36,050 nt of DNA from Idiomarina abyssalis (GCF_900116625.1 NZ_FPBE01000010.1:1-36050), one strand, 5' to 3'; counted from the stretch's first letter, positions 25,822-34,923 are shown. The notes: generated by a model not told the origin, from the letters alone. Translations and numbers: made by a program.

Positions 25822-27807
25822 TTATCGTCGGTCCCATTGTTCCATCAATGACTGACCCAAAGCCTCTTGCAGCGGTTGTAGCTGGGCTTCAAATTTCTGC
25901 CACTGACCAATACCTTTCGCGTTAATAGGTTGTCTCACTTGCTCAGAACTGGCGGTTTTGACTCGTCGCTCTGCTTTGTGAGACTGCAGGCATTGCGGTT
26001 CCAGCGGCAGCTCCAAATAGTCAAACATGGCCTTAATTTCGGCTTCGGGGTTTTCCACCAGCTGCTCATGTATCACCGTATGGATGCTGCCCGGGTAAAC
26101 CTTATTCCAGTGCGCCATCAAATCCACATAGTCACGGTAATACTCCGCCAGCATATCCAGTCCATAACTAAACTCCTGCCCTTCAGCGAATAGCTGCTTG
26201 TAGGCGCTAAAGCAGCAGTCCATGGGGTTACGCCGGGCGTCAATGATCTTCGCATGGGGAAGCAACGTTTTAATTAACCCAATATGACGAAAGTTGTTCG
26301 GCATTTTATCGGTAAAGAACAGCGCGCCCGATCGATAAATTTCTGTTTCAGCTAAATAGCGCTCGCCAAGCTGCATCAGCTTTTCCGGCGTTAACTCATC
26401 CAGTACAGACGGGTATTTCGGTGTGTCTGCCTGAACCTGGCGACCATTCAGTGAATGCGCAATAGCCGGAATGTTCGGCAGCTCTGAGGTTCCTTCTACG
26501 GCCGAGTGCGATGCCAGTATTTGCTCCACCAGGGTAGACCCCGCACGAGGTAGCCCTACAATAAATATAGGGGTTACGTTTGAGTTAACCGACGCTTCCG
26601 GCAACGCCTTCACTTTCTGCTCGGTAAAATACTCACGTTGTGCCGCAATGCGCTGCGCCAGAACCTCGGGTTTAAAGTGACTGGTACCACGTTTCAGTTC
26701 ATTACCCTGCTGGTAATAGTCAAAGCTTTTATTGTGCTCACCGTGCTGTTCAAAGGCTTTACCCAGAGCAAAGCAAAAATGAATACGGTCATTTAAATGC
26801 GTTCTCGAGTCTTGCGCGGCGCGTTCCATCACTGCAATTTCGCTGTCGCTAAACTTGTACGTTTTCAGGTTGGCCAAACTCCAGTAAGCGTCGCCAAAAT
26901 CCGGACGCTCCTGACACGCGCTTTGATAACTCTGTATCGCATCCTGCTGCTGGCCAATGGCTTTTAATAAATGACCTTTGGCAACATGGATACCGGCAAT
27001 ATCGTCGTTCATTTGCTCATTAATCAGCTCGTCATACAACGTCAGGGCTTGTTCGTCGTAGTCTAAAGCGGCCGATAAATTGGCAAACAGCGCTTTGTAA
27101 AGTGGGTTACCCGGCTCTTTCTCAAACAGCTCTTTGGCGTGCTTGTAAGCCTCACTGTGTTTTTGTCGGCGCTGCAGCACTTTAATGTAATCAAATTTGG
27201 CTAAATCGTAATTCGGCTCTAATACCAGCACGCTTTCTAAAAGGAACTCGGCATCGTTCAATACATCCAGTTGGGCGCCAATGTTTGCCAGCGTCCGCAT
27301 GGCTTCAACATGATGCGGATTACGCTGTAAGAACGCCCGGCAAATCTTTTCGGCTTTGTAGTACTTGCCTTCGTGGTACAGGTTCAAGGCCGCTAAAATC
27401 TGCTTTGGCTGGCGCAACAAAAAGTTCGCTTGTTGCTGGTTACGCTCGGCTTGTTCGGTATTACCGCTCTTAGCTTCCAACTTTGCAGCCGCTGCCCAAC
27501 TGGCATGTAAGGCCGGGTTTAATCGAATAGCCTGGTAATAATGGCTTAGCGCTTCTTCGTCTTTGCCCTGAGCTTTCAGGGTGTGCGCCAACTCCTGCAA
27601 TGCGCGGCCGTATTCCGGCCATTTGGCAAGCAATGCATGCAAGGTTTGTTGCGCTTGCTGCAGTTGACCCAAATAACGATAAGCCACCGCTTCATAATAC
27701 AGCGACTCTTTTTCTGCATCGCCTGACAAGCCATCACGCTCTTGCTGCAACAACTTAAGCGCCTGTTCAAACTGACTCTGCGCCAGGAGTTTCTTTATGT
27801 GATCCAT
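25822..27807 (-). CDS. TPR-repeat sulfotransferase
   Basis: A 661-residue, apparently cytoplasmic protein (no signal peptide). Residues 1 to about 375 are tetratricopeptide-type helical hairpins (for example AEKESLYYEAVAYRYLGQLQ and EALSHYYQAIRLNPALHASW). About 410-650 is a sulfotransferase domain: PIFIVGLPRAGSTLVEQIL (413-431) is the 5'-phosphosulfate loop, and IDARRNPMDCCFSAY the 3'-phosphate-binding segment. It would transfer sulfuryl groups from PAPS; the acceptor is unknown. TPR fusions suggest a protein or peptide acceptor, as in tyrosylprotein-type enzymes, but small-molecule acceptors are also possible. It lies among PAPS genes (cysD, cysN, cysC, cysQ) and next to a TonB receptor. Confidence 0.88.
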   Translation of the reverse strand: MDHIKKLLAQSQFEQALKLLQQERDGLSGDAEKESLYYEAVAYRYLGQLQQAQQTLHALLAKWPEYGRALQELAHTLKAQGKDEEALSHYYQAIRLNPALHASWAAAAKLEAKSGNTEQAERNQQQANFLLRQPKQILAALNLYHEGKYYKAEKICRAFLQRNPHHVEAMRTLANIGAQLDVLNDAEFLLESVLVLEPNYDLAKFDYIKVLQRRQKHSEAYKHAKELFEKEPGNPLYKALFANLSAALDYDEQALTLYDELINEQMNDDIAGIHVAKGHLLKAIGQQQDAIQSYQSACQERPDFGDAYWSLANLKTYKFSDSEIAVMERAAQDSRTHLNDRIHFCFALGKAFEQHGEHNKSFDYYQQGNELKRGTSHFKPEVLAQRIAAQREYFTEQKVKALPEASVNSNVTPIFIVGLPRAGSTLVEQILASHSAVEGTSELPNIPAIAHSLNGRQVQADTPKYPSVLDELTPEKLMQLGERYLAETEIYRSGALFFTDKMPNNFRHIGLIKTLLPHAKIIDARRNPMDCCFSAYKQLFAEGQEFSYGLDMLAEYYRDYVDLMAHWNKVYPGSIHTVIHEQLVENPEAEIKAMFDYLELPLEPQCLQSHKAERRVKTASSEQVRQPINAKGIGQWQKFEAQLQPLQEALGQSLMEQWDRR

Positions 27808-27831
27808 AACGACCGTTATTCCCTCACAATG

Positions 27832-27856
27832 AAAAAAGGGGCCAGTGAAGGCCCCC
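27832..27856 (-). terminator. Intrinsic terminator of the TonB receptor gene
   Basis: Stem GGGGCC/GGCCCC (27838-27843 with 27850-27855), loop AGTGAA, six A on the plus strand (27832-27837) giving U6 on the minus strand, 19 nt after the stop. It separates the receptor from the TPR-sulfotransferase, which starts 25 nt further on. Confidence 0.88.
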
Positions 27857-27874
27857 TGTACTCAAATTATCTTA

Positions 27875-30316
27875 TCAATAGAATGAGTAAGACACTGACA
27901 AGCCAATTGACCGAGGACGATTGGTTGTCGTTCTCAAGATATCGTCTTGCGTATTGGTATACAACTCAGCACGCTCATCGGTGATGTTTTTGATGTAAAG
28001 CTTCGCGCTCCACTGATCTTTCATGACACCAATTGAGGCATTGCCGATATTGTACGAGTCCTGCTTACCGCCTGCCTGTTCAACTTCAGCAGCAACCAGT
28101 GACGGGTAAGTCTCGCCCGCATAAATCCAGCCCACTTGAGCAAAGGCATCCCAGTTATTCTCAAGCGTCCAGGTATAGCGGCCGCGAAGGTTACCCTGTA
28201 CCTTTGGTGTCAATGGCAACTCTGAGCCAATTGGCAAGGTGCGGACAATGCCCTGACCGGTACGAGTCAACTCAGTATCGTTGTACGACAAGGCACCACT
28301 GAAGGTAAAGTTGTCGGTCATACGCCAGGTAAAGTCGGTTTCCAGACCACGAATTTCTGAGTCTGCTGCGTTATCCACAAAGGTCAGAATTGAAATGTCG
28401 GTATCCAGACGCGTAATCTGCATGTCGTTCCACTCAACAAAGTACGCATTACCGTTCCAACGCAATGAGTTATCCAGCATCAGTGACTTCCAACCAAACT
28501 CGTAGTTGACCACTTCGTCTGACTCATAAACCGTGTTAACCGACTCGCCTGCATCATTGGTCGCGCCACCGGCACGGTTAAAGCCGCCCGGGCGGAAACC
28601 TTCGGAATACGTGGCGAAGAACAAGGTGTTCGGTGTGTACTGATAGCTCAACGTGAACTTCGGAATTACGTCATCCTGTTCAAGCGGCTCGTCAGTATGG
28701 CCTGCGGTTGAATTGTAGTCACGCCCGGCATCGCCGTCGGTGCCTTTTGAGGCAAAGCTGGATTGGCCGTAAAAGTCCGACTCCATGTCGTACCAACGCA
28801 AACCAACCGTAGCAGCCCACTGCTCAGTGAAGTCATAAGTAAACTCACCAAAGGCCGCAATTTGCTCTTCAGTACGCGTAATGTCATTAAAGAAACCCAC
28901 ACGCGGTGGACGAGCGTTCGGGTTATTGGCGTACACGCCTTCCATTGGTGCGTTCGGCACAAAACCTAACTCTTCAGGGTTCGAAAAGTAAACGTAATCG
29001 TCCTGGGTGTTAATTTCAAAGTCATCGTAGAACACACCGGCTGTAATACGCGCGTTATCAGTGAAGTCATAGTTAATACGAGCTTCCTGCGTAAAACGAC
29101 TGTGTTCCTGGTAGCCTTTAAAACCCTTGGTCGGGTCGACACAGTTTTCTGCCATGCCATCATCGCCATAGTTACAGGTGTAATAAACGATGAAGGTACC
29201 TGAGGTGTTGTACCCGGTGTAGTCGACAGACTGCTCAATTTCACGGTTTAAGTAACCACCGGTATACAGCACTTCCAGTGCGCCTAAACGCCCGTCGAGT
29301 GTCCAGGTGGTCAAATCAAAGCTGTCTTCCAGTTCATCGGGGTAATAGCGTTCAACGTCTAAATCACCCACATCCGGGTCGTAGTCAAACACACCATCAG
29401 CGCCTAAGTCCTGCGCCTGGTGTTGCACCAACAGTTCCCAGTTGCTGTTAATCAGGTACTTAGCACTCAGACGGAAACCTTTGTAGTAACTGTCGTTAAA
29501 GTCTTCTTCCGCAAGGTGCGTGTTAAATGCACTGGTGAATTCGGTGCCGTCGTCCATCAAAGCTTCCATGGACGGATCCATTGAGCGGTAGTTCGGGTTA
29601 TTCGGGTCGATAGAGAACTCACCCGCCACGTTATCGATATAACCACCACGGTTCACATTGTAAAACGCACCACGCACCGCTAAGTCGTTGGTCACCGGAA
29701 TATTAATATAACCCTCGGCGGAGCTGCTCATTTCCCCTTCAGCCATGGTCTCAAAACCAGTGGTAAAACCTGCTTCGAACGCGCCTAAAACCGGCTTTTT
29801 AGTGATGTAGCGAATGGTACCTGCTTGCGAGCTTGCGCCAAATAGTGTGCCTTGCGGTCCGGGTAACACCTCTATGCGCTGCAAGTCAGTTGCGTAAACA
29901 TCGAGGTTACGCCCGGGAGCGGTCACCGGCTGCTCGTCAACGTACAGAGCCACGTTAGGCATGGTGCCCTGTGCACCTGACAGCATCACCGTAATAGGCT
30001 GAATGGACATGCCGCGAATAAACACATCGTTCTGCCCGGGCCCACGGCCACTAGAAGTAACATTCGGTACATATTGTGCGTAGTCGTCAAAGTTTCCGAT
30101 GTTTTGTTCTTTTAAATCGCGGGAACTTAACGCCTGCACAGCGGTTGGAGTTTGTTGGATATTTGTCGTGCGCTTGGTCGCGGTAACATTAATGGTTTCA
30201 ATTTGCTTAGATGTTTCTGCCTCTTCTTGTTGCGTGTCCTGTTCTTGCGCAACTGCTGACGAAGAAGCAGCTAATGCTATAAAGATAGCTGAGCTCAACT
30301 TATTATATTTAAACAT
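27875..30316 (-). CDS. TonB-dependent outer-membrane receptor
   Basis: An 813-residue receptor. A signal peptide of 24 residues (cut after SSAVAQ) is followed by a TonB-box-like ETINVTATKR at about 39-48, a plug at about 55-170 (TPTAVQALSSRDLKE, VFIRGMSIQP, RIEVLPGPQGTLFGASSQAG) and a barrel ending in aromatic YSFY. Unlike the Oar-like pair, it has no N-terminal carboxypeptidase-like domain and is of ordinary siderophore/vitamin/sugar-receptor size. The ligand is not predictable. It lies between the sulfate-activation operon and the TPR-sulfotransferase. Its leader contains a possible promoter and an intrinsic terminator before the ribosome site (see 30352-30375). Confidence 0.92.
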   Translation of the reverse strand: MFKYNKLSSAIFIALAASSSAVAQEQDTQQEEAETSKQIETINVTATKRTTNIQQTPTAVQALSSRDLKEQNIGNFDDYAQYVPNVTSSGRGPGQNDVFIRGMSIQPITVMLSGAQGTMPNVALYVDEQPVTAPGRNLDVYATDLQRIEVLPGPQGTLFGASSQAGTIRYITKKPVLGAFEAGFTTGFETMAEGEMSSSAEGYINIPVTNDLAVRGAFYNVNRGGYIDNVAGEFSIDPNNPNYRSMDPSMEALMDDGTEFTSAFNTHLAEEDFNDSYYKGFRLSAKYLINSNWELLVQHQAQDLGADGVFDYDPDVGDLDVERYYPDELEDSFDLTTWTLDGRLGALEVLYTGGYLNREIEQSVDYTGYNTSGTFIVYYTCNYGDDGMAENCVDPTKGFKGYQEHSRFTQEARINYDFTDNARITAGVFYDDFEINTQDDYVYFSNPEELGFVPNAPMEGVYANNPNARPPRVGFFNDITRTEEQIAAFGEFTYDFTEQWAATVGLRWYDMESDFYGQSSFASKGTDGDAGRDYNSTAGHTDEPLEQDDVIPKFTLSYQYTPNTLFFATYSEGFRPGGFNRAGGATNDAGESVNTVYESDEVVNYEFGWKSLMLDNSLRWNGNAYFVEWNDMQITRLDTDISILTFVDNAADSEIRGLETDFTWRMTDNFTFSGALSYNDTELTRTGQGIVRTLPIGSELPLTPKVQGNLRGRYTWTLENNWDAFAQVGWIYAGETYPSLVAAEVEQAGGKQDSYNIGNASIGVMKDQWSAKLYIKNITDERAELYTNTQDDILRTTTNRPRSIGLSVSYSFY

Positions 30317-30351
30317 GGGTTCTCCCAGTTTGAGTGTAAAAAATCTCCTTC

Positions 30352-30375
30352 AAAAAAGCAGTGAACCGTCACTGC
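30352..30375 (-). terminator. Terminator hairpin in the leader of the TonB receptor (possible attenuator)
   Basis: A perfect 7-bp stem GCAGTGA/TCACTGC (30358-30375, loop of 4) followed on the minus strand by U6 (30352-30357). It lies 91 nt after the SLC13 stop and 35 nt before the receptor start. It could end the cysDN-SLC13 operon; but because a good promoter lies upstream of it at 30399-30427, it would also interrupt the receptor transcript. Confidence 0.75.
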
Positions 30376-30398
30376 GTCTAATCTTACGAATCTTTACA

Positions 30399-30427
30399 AT
30401 TATATAGGTTATGGAGCTCAGATCCAA
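30399..30427 (-). promoter_or_regulatory. Possible promoter of the TonB receptor gene
   Basis: On the minus strand a perfect TATAAT (30399-30404) is preceded by TTGGAT (30422-30427) at 17-nt spacing. Transcription would begin about 15-20 nt before the terminator hairpin at 30358-30375. Confidence 0.5.
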
Positions 30428-30438
30428 AGACAGCGAAA

Positions 30439-30458
30439 CCTGACACTTTTGTGCCAGG
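30439..30458. repeat. Half copy of the bipartite palindromic repeat
   Basis: CCTGACAC/GTGCCAGG (30439-30446 with 30451-30458) followed by TGAAATATC matches the first hairpin and linker of the repeat at 19525-19580. The second hairpin, which holds the IS target, is missing. It abuts the SLC13 stop codon at 30466-30468. Confidence 0.65.
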
Positions 30459-30465
30459 TGAAATA

Positions 30466-32193
30466 TCAAAAAGGAAACACTAAGGGGATAAGCCACAGAC
30501 TCATGGCAATGTAGGTAATAGCTACAGGCAGGCCGGCAAGAATAAAGTGCTTCAGCCGGTAATGGGTGGCGTTAAACACCATTAAATTGGTTTGGTAACC
30601 GTAGGGGGTAATAAAACTGGCAGAAGCAGCAAACGCCACGCCCATTATCATCGGGAACGGATCAACGCCCATACCCAATGACAATGAATAAGCCACCGGA
30701 AACATCAAAGCCGCAGCGGCGTTATTGGTGACCAACTCGGTCAGCAAATAAGTAATTAAAAACACACCGGCAAAGGTCAGAAAAACGCCCTGCCCGGCTA
30801 AGGTTGTTGAGGCAAAGTCACTGACAGCAGACGAAAGCCCGGTCGATTGCATCGCGGTTGCCAGACACAGCGCACTGGTAACTATCAACCATATCTCTAC
30901 CGGAAAGCGGCGTTTTATTTCATTTAACCGCAGGCAACCGGTTGCTAATAAAACCGCCAGCAAAAATAGTACACCCATAAATAATGAAGCACCGCTTACT
31001 ACCGTAGCGGCTATCATTCCGACAAAGCCCCACAGGGTGAGCTTTTCGCGCCAACCGCTCAGCATGTTTTCGGGTTTAACCCCGCTCAACAGGTAAAAGT
31101 TCTTCGTTAGGTTGGTACGGGCTGAAAAGTCCGGTCCGGTTGCCAGCAACAAAATGTCACCCGCACGCAGCCGCACATAACCTAAACGTCCGCTAATGCG
31201 TTCACCTTCACGGCGCACCGCCACAACCGCGGCATCAAAGCGTGCCCGGAACCCGGTATCCCGCAGGGTTAAACCACAAAGTACCGACTCTGACTTAATA
31301 ACCACTTCGGTCAGCTCGTGGGTTTCCAGCCCTTTTTGTTCAGCAAACAGTTCAAGGCCCGGAAACTGCTTCAGCACTTTCACCTTGCTGACATCGCCGG
31401 TAAAAATGAGCTTGTCACCTGCCTGCAGCACATCGTAACGGGCTACTGGTCGTAGAGTTTGATCGCCCCGGTGTAGCTCGGCCAGAAATAGCTCTTCCAA
31501 ATGGCGTAAACCTGCCCCTTCTACCGTTTTGCCAACCAAAGGTGAGTCGGCTGCCAGCTCTGCTTCGACAAAGTAGTCAGCGCCGGCTGAGGTTTCCTCT
31601 TTAATATTGGGCAAGAACCAACTCACTACGTACAGCACCAATAATCCAGCACCCAGTACACCTGCGCCTACCAGCGTAAAATCAAAAAAGGCAAAGCCAT
31701 TGTGGCCGGTTTCGGTAAATAAGCTGTTGACGATGAGGTTGGTAGAGGTACCAATTAAGGTGAGGGTGCCGCCCATAATAGCAGCGTAGGAAAGCGGTAT
31801 CAGTAGTTTAGAAGCAGCAACAAACCGGTTGCGCCGCACCGAGTTCAGTAAGGCCGCAACCACTGCGGTATTATTTAATAATGAGGAAGCTAATGCACTA
31901 AAGCCCATCACTCGCCAGGTGGTGCCGGCAACTGACGGGCTAAATAAATACCGCGACAGGGTTCGCAGTAAGCTGGTTTTTTCCAGAGCGTAGGAAATAA
32001 GTACCAGCATAACTAAGGTAGCTAAACCCGGGTTGGCTGCGTTATCCAGCAGCGCATCCTGACCTACCCAACCTGTCGCCAGACAAACTAACATGGCGCC
32101 GGCAAAAATCATTGCAGAGCGTTCCTGATAGCGGATCAACAGACCCACCATCAGTAGCATTAACGCAATAAGCCCCGCGCCGGCAAGTGTCAT
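30466..32193 (-). CDS. SLC13-family permease with two RCK_C domains, probable sulfate transporter
   Basis: A 575-residue inner-membrane protein of the SLC13/DASS type. Two blocks of hydrophobic segments (about 1-195 and 385-575) flank two cytosolic TrkA_C/RCK_C domains (about 205-275 and 290-355). Family motifs LNNTAVVAALL (106-116) and GTSTNLIVNSL (148-158) and their C-terminal counterpart TNNAAAALMFPV match the two ion/substrate sites. It starts 4 nt after the cysN stop, so it is the third gene of cysD-cysN-SLC13. This placement argues for sulfate uptake, though some relatives carry dicarboxylates. Confidence 0.85.
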   Translation of the reverse strand: MTLAGAGLIALMLLMVGLLIRYQERSAMIFAGAMLVCLATGWVGQDALLDNAANPGLATLVMLVLISYALEKTSLLRTLSRYLFSPSVAGTTWRVMGFSALASSLLNNTAVVAALLNSVRRNRFVAASKLLIPLSYAAIMGGTLTLIGTSTNLIVNSLFTETGHNGFAFFDFTLVGAGVLGAGLLVLYVVSWFLPNIKEETSAGADYFVEAELAADSPLVGKTVEGAGLRHLEELFLAELHRGDQTLRPVARYDVLQAGDKLIFTGDVSKVKVLKQFPGLELFAEQKGLETHELTEVVIKSESVLCGLTLRDTGFRARFDAAVVAVRREGERISGRLGYVRLRAGDILLLATGPDFSARTNLTKNFYLLSGVKPENMLSGWREKLTLWGFVGMIAATVVSGASLFMGVLFLLAVLLATGCLRLNEIKRRFPVEIWLIVTSALCLATAMQSTGLSSAVSDFASTTLAGQGVFLTFAGVFLITYLLTELVTNNAAAALMFPVAYSLSLGMGVDPFPMIMGVAFAASASFITPYGYQTNLMVFNATHYRLKHFILAGLPVAITYIAMSLWLIPLVFPF

Positions 32194-32197
32194 AGCG

Positions 32198-33616
32198 TTA
32201 CTTCAACAGATCCTTCGCTTCCCAATGCGGGAAGTGCTTGCGAACTAGCGCATTCAGCTCTAACTCAAACTCACTGTAGTCGTGTTTTTGAGTCTCACCT
32301 TCAGCAGAATCCGACAACGCCTGCTCAATCATACCCGCACCAACCGTCATATTTGTCATACGGTCAATAACAATAAAGGCACCAGTTTTCGGGTTGCTTT
32401 GGTAATCGTCAAACATCACTTTTTCAGTAACGCGAACGTCTACTTCGCCAATTTCGTTCAGTTCCAGCTTACCGGCTTTGTGCTCAGCAAAGGTGTTCAC
32501 ATCTATGCGATGCTGAACTCCTTCAAATTCACCCGTGGTCAGCTTGCTGTTAAACTTCAGGTAATACTCGCGGTGCGTTTGCAGTGCGTCCTCATTCATC
32601 CACACCAACTTAGCGCGGAAGCGACTGGATACATTCGGCAACGAATCTTTCTTCACAATCATATCGCCACGGCTGATATCAATTTCATCGTTCAGCGTCA
32701 GCGTTACTGCTGCAGGTGCCAAGGCTTTTTCGTGCTCACCTTCAAAGGTCACAATCGACTTAATGGTGGAAATTTTGCCGGAAGGCAGAACCCGAATGGT
32801 ATCGCCAACCGCAATTTCCCCCGAGGTAATAGTACCGGCAAAGCCCCGGAAGTCGGAATTTGGACGGTTCACATACTGTACTGGAAAGCGGAACTCTGCA
32901 CTGTCGGCTTCGCGCTCAATAGACATGCTTTCCAGATATTCCATTAACGGAGAACCGCGGAACCAGCTGAGTTTTTCACTCGGGTTCACAACGTTGTCGC
33001 CTTTCAGCGCCGAAATTGGCACAAAACGAATATCCGGAATATCCAGCGAACCGGCCATTTCCAGATAGTCCGCCTGAATTTGCTTGTAGGTGTCCTGCGA
33101 ATAGTCCACCAAATCCATTTTGTTAACGGCAACAATTACGTGTTTTATACCCAGCAGTGAGCAAATAAAGCTGTGGCGACGTGTTTGGGTCTGCACGCCC
33201 TTGCTGGCATCGACAAGAATAACCGCAACATCACAGGTTGAAGCGCCGGTTGCCATATTACGCGTGTACTGCTCGTGGCCCGGGGTGTCAGCAATAATAA
33301 ATTTACGCTTATCGGTCGAAAAGTAACGGTATGCTACGTCTATGGTAATGCCCTGCTCGCGCTCAGACTGCAGGCCGTCAACCAACAGCGCCAGGTCAAC
33401 TTCGTCGCCCTGAGTACCGGATTTTTTCGAGTCTTCGGTAATGGCCGCTAACTGGTCCTCAAAAATCATTTTACTGTCGTGCAGCAAACGACCAATTAAG
33501 GTACTTTTGCCGTCATCGACGCTGCCGCAGGTAATAAAACGCAGCAGCTCTTTGTTCTCGTGCTGCTTCAGGTAAGCTAAAATATCTTGTTCAATTAAAG
33601 GGCTTGCATGACTCAT
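32198..33616 (-). CDS. cysN: Sulfate adenylyltransferase subunit 1 (GTPase)
   Basis: A 472-residue EF-Tu-like GTPase that, with CysD, drives APS formation from ATP and sulfate. G motifs: GSVDDGKST (31-39), DTPGHEQY (110-117), NKMD (165-168). Beta-barrel domains II/III follow, and the length is close to E. coli CysN (475). No APS kinase domain is fused. It begins 14 nt after the cysD stop. The enzymatic heterodimer is cytoplasmic. Confidence 0.97.
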   Translation of the reverse strand: MSHASPLIEQDILAYLKQHENKELLRFITCGSVDDGKSTLIGRLLHDSKMIFEDQLAAITEDSKKSGTQGDEVDLALLVDGLQSEREQGITIDVAYRYFSTDKRKFIIADTPGHEQYTRNMATGASTCDVAVILVDASKGVQTQTRRHSFICSLLGIKHVIVAVNKMDLVDYSQDTYKQIQADYLEMAGSLDIPDIRFVPISALKGDNVVNPSEKLSWFRGSPLMEYLESMSIEREADSAEFRFPVQYVNRPNSDFRGFAGTITSGEIAVGDTIRVLPSGKISTIKSIVTFEGEHEKALAPAAVTLTLNDEIDISRGDMIVKKDSLPNVSSRFRAKLVWMNEDALQTHREYYLKFNSKLTTGEFEGVQHRIDVNTFAEHKAGKLELNEIGEVDVRVTEKVMFDDYQSNPKTGAFIVIDRMTNMTVGAGMIEQALSDSAEGETQKHDYSEFELELNALVRKHFPHWEAKDLLK

Positions 33617-33630
33617 TACATTTTTACTAC

Positions 33631-34542
33631 TTAAAAGTAGCCCTCCATTTTTTTCTTTTCCATAGACCCGGCACTGTCGTGATCAATCACACGGCCCTGA
33701 CGTTCAGACGTTGTTGTCAGCAGCATTTCCTGAATAATTTCCGGCAAAGTTGCCGCCTCAGACTCAATGGCACCAGTTAAAGGGTAACAACCCAGGGTAC
33801 GGAAGCGCACCATTCTCATTTCCGGCGTTTCGCCTTCTTCTAATGGCATGCGGTCATCGTCCACCATAATTAAGGTGCCGTCACGTTTAACCACGGGGCG
33901 TTCTTTAGCAAAGTACAGTTCTGGAATATCAATGTTTTCCAGGTAAATGTATTGCCAGATATCCAGCTCAGTCCAGTTAGACAAAGGGAATACACGAATG
34001 CTTTCGCCTTTGTTCACTTTCCCGTTAAAAATATTCCACAATTCAGGGCGTTGGTTTTTCGGGTCCCAGCGGTGGTTTTTGTCACGGAAGGAATACACAC
34101 GTTCTTTCGCACGCGACTTTTCTTCGTCACGACGGGCACCACCAAAGGCGGCATCAAACTGGTATTTGTTCAGCGCCTGCTTCAGTGCCTGAGTTTTCAT
34201 TACGTCGGTATGCAAAGCACTACCGTGGGTGAAAGGCCCAATGCCTTTTTCAACGCCTTCGGGGTTAATGTGCTCCAGCAACTCAAAACCGTGCTTTTCC
34301 GCCATACGGTTGCGAAACTCAATCATTTCGCGAAACTTCCAGGTGGTATTCACGTGCATTAACGGGAACGGAATTTTTCCCGGAGCAAAGGCCTTACGCG
34401 CCAGGTGCAATAATACCGATGAATCCTTGCCCACCGAGTACAGCATAACCGGGTTATCAAATTCCGCCGCCACTTCGCGGAAAATGTGAATCGATTCGTA
34501 CTCCAACGCCTTTAAATGCGTTAACTTCTCTTCGCTAATCAT
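33631..34542 (-). CDS. cysD: Sulfate adenylyltransferase subunit 2
   Basis: A 303-residue subunit (E. coli 302) of the PAPS-reductase/ATP-pyrophosphatase fold. The P-loop YSVGKDSSV is intact, and a C-terminal EGYF tail matches the family. In the segment usually HVDT it reads HVNTTWKF, an Asp-to-Asn change worth noting. The frame is open to 34617, but that stretch runs into the palindromic repeat; [14 protein letters not shown] at 34542 aligns with the family start and has GGGAAA upstream. It leads the cysD-cysN-SLC13 operon. The IS insertion lies 113 nt upstream, so upstream control sequences may have been displaced. Confidence 0.95.
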   Translation of the reverse strand: MISEEKLTHLKALEYESIHIFREVAAEFDNPVMLYSVGKDSSVLLHLARKAFAPGKIPFPLMHVNTTWKFREMIEFRNRMAEKHGFELLEHINPEGVEKGIGPFTHGSALHTDVMKTQALKQALNKYQFDAAFGGARRDEEKSRAKERVYSFRDKNHRWDPKNQRPELWNIFNGKVNKGESIRVFPLSNWTELDIWQYIYLENIDIPELYFAKERPVVKRDGTLIMVDDDRMPLEEGETPEMRMVRFRTLGCYPLTGAIESEAATLPEIIQEMLLTTTSERQGRVIDHDSAGSMEKKKMEGYF

Positions 34543-34605
34543 TGGTTTCCCACTATTTTCGTTAAACCTGTAAATCTTATTTATGCTTCGCCTGACGTTG
34601 CTATC

Positions 34606-34654
34606 GTAACCTGACATTCATGTCAGGTGAGATATCGTTCCTGACGTAAACGTC
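34606..34654. repeat. Bipartite palindromic repeat interrupted by the IS
   Basis: GTAACCTGACATTCATGTCAG and onward aligns base for base with the intact copy at 19525-19580: first hairpin, TGAGATATCGT linker, then CCTGACGTAAACGTC up to 34654. The remaining TCAGGCTAC of the second hairpin resumes at 36042-36050, after the IS. It lies upstream of cysD. Confidence 0.85.
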
Positions 34655-34658
34655 ATAT

Positions 34659-34671
34659 ATGGTCCCCTCCC
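34659..34671 (+). repeat. Left subterminal inverted repeat of the IS
   Basis: ATGGTCCCCTCCC, 4 nt inside the element edge, is an exact inverted match to 36025-36037. Confidence 0.9.
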
Positions 34672-34905
34672 GTTTTGCAACGGCAACTCGTGGTAAATGT
34701 CGGGGCGCTCGCATATATTCGGCCTGTTTATGGTGCGCGCTTTGCGCACCTGGCCTGGATGAACTCCGCACGACAACTGGCTTATCAGGCTAACGTACTT
34801 TATGTACGGACGTTTAACAGTCTCAATTGTCGTCGGTTTACCCTATTTTACCATCCTGTTGACGTTTGCAACTCCCGGAAGGAACGAACCTTCGCTGTGC
34901 TCTTT
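34670..34905 (-). ncRNA. Predicted bridge RNA (seekRNA) of the IS
   Basis: Read on the minus strand, this segment has a 5' hairpin GAAGG/CCUUC, then a target-type loop. A 10-bp outer stem (34824-34833 with 34770-34779, one U-G) encloses an internal loop capped by a hairpin CGUAC/GUACG (34794-34808). The left strand contains UAAACGUC (34816-34809), identical to the target left half plus core (34647-34654); the right strand contains UAGCCUGA (34792-34785), complementary to TCAGGCTA at 36042-36049. A second loop carries AGUUCAUC (34765-34758) and AUAUAUGC (34718-34711) around a strong GGUGCGC/GCGCACC hairpin, matching the IS ends plus core at 6 of 8 (a seventh position is a U-G wobble) and 7 of 8. 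RNA ends are estimates. Confidence 0.78.
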
Positions 34906-34923
34906 TACTGAATACTGTTGCTG

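Noticed and set aside
32282-32947. 221-codon plus-strand open frame
   Set aside because: It lies antisense within cysN, has no ribosome site or recognisable domain, and is explained by cysN codon use.
34543-34617. A longer cysD start at 34617
   Set aside because: The extra 25 codons run into the palindromic repeat and do not resemble the family; the start at 34542 aligns with known CysD proteins.
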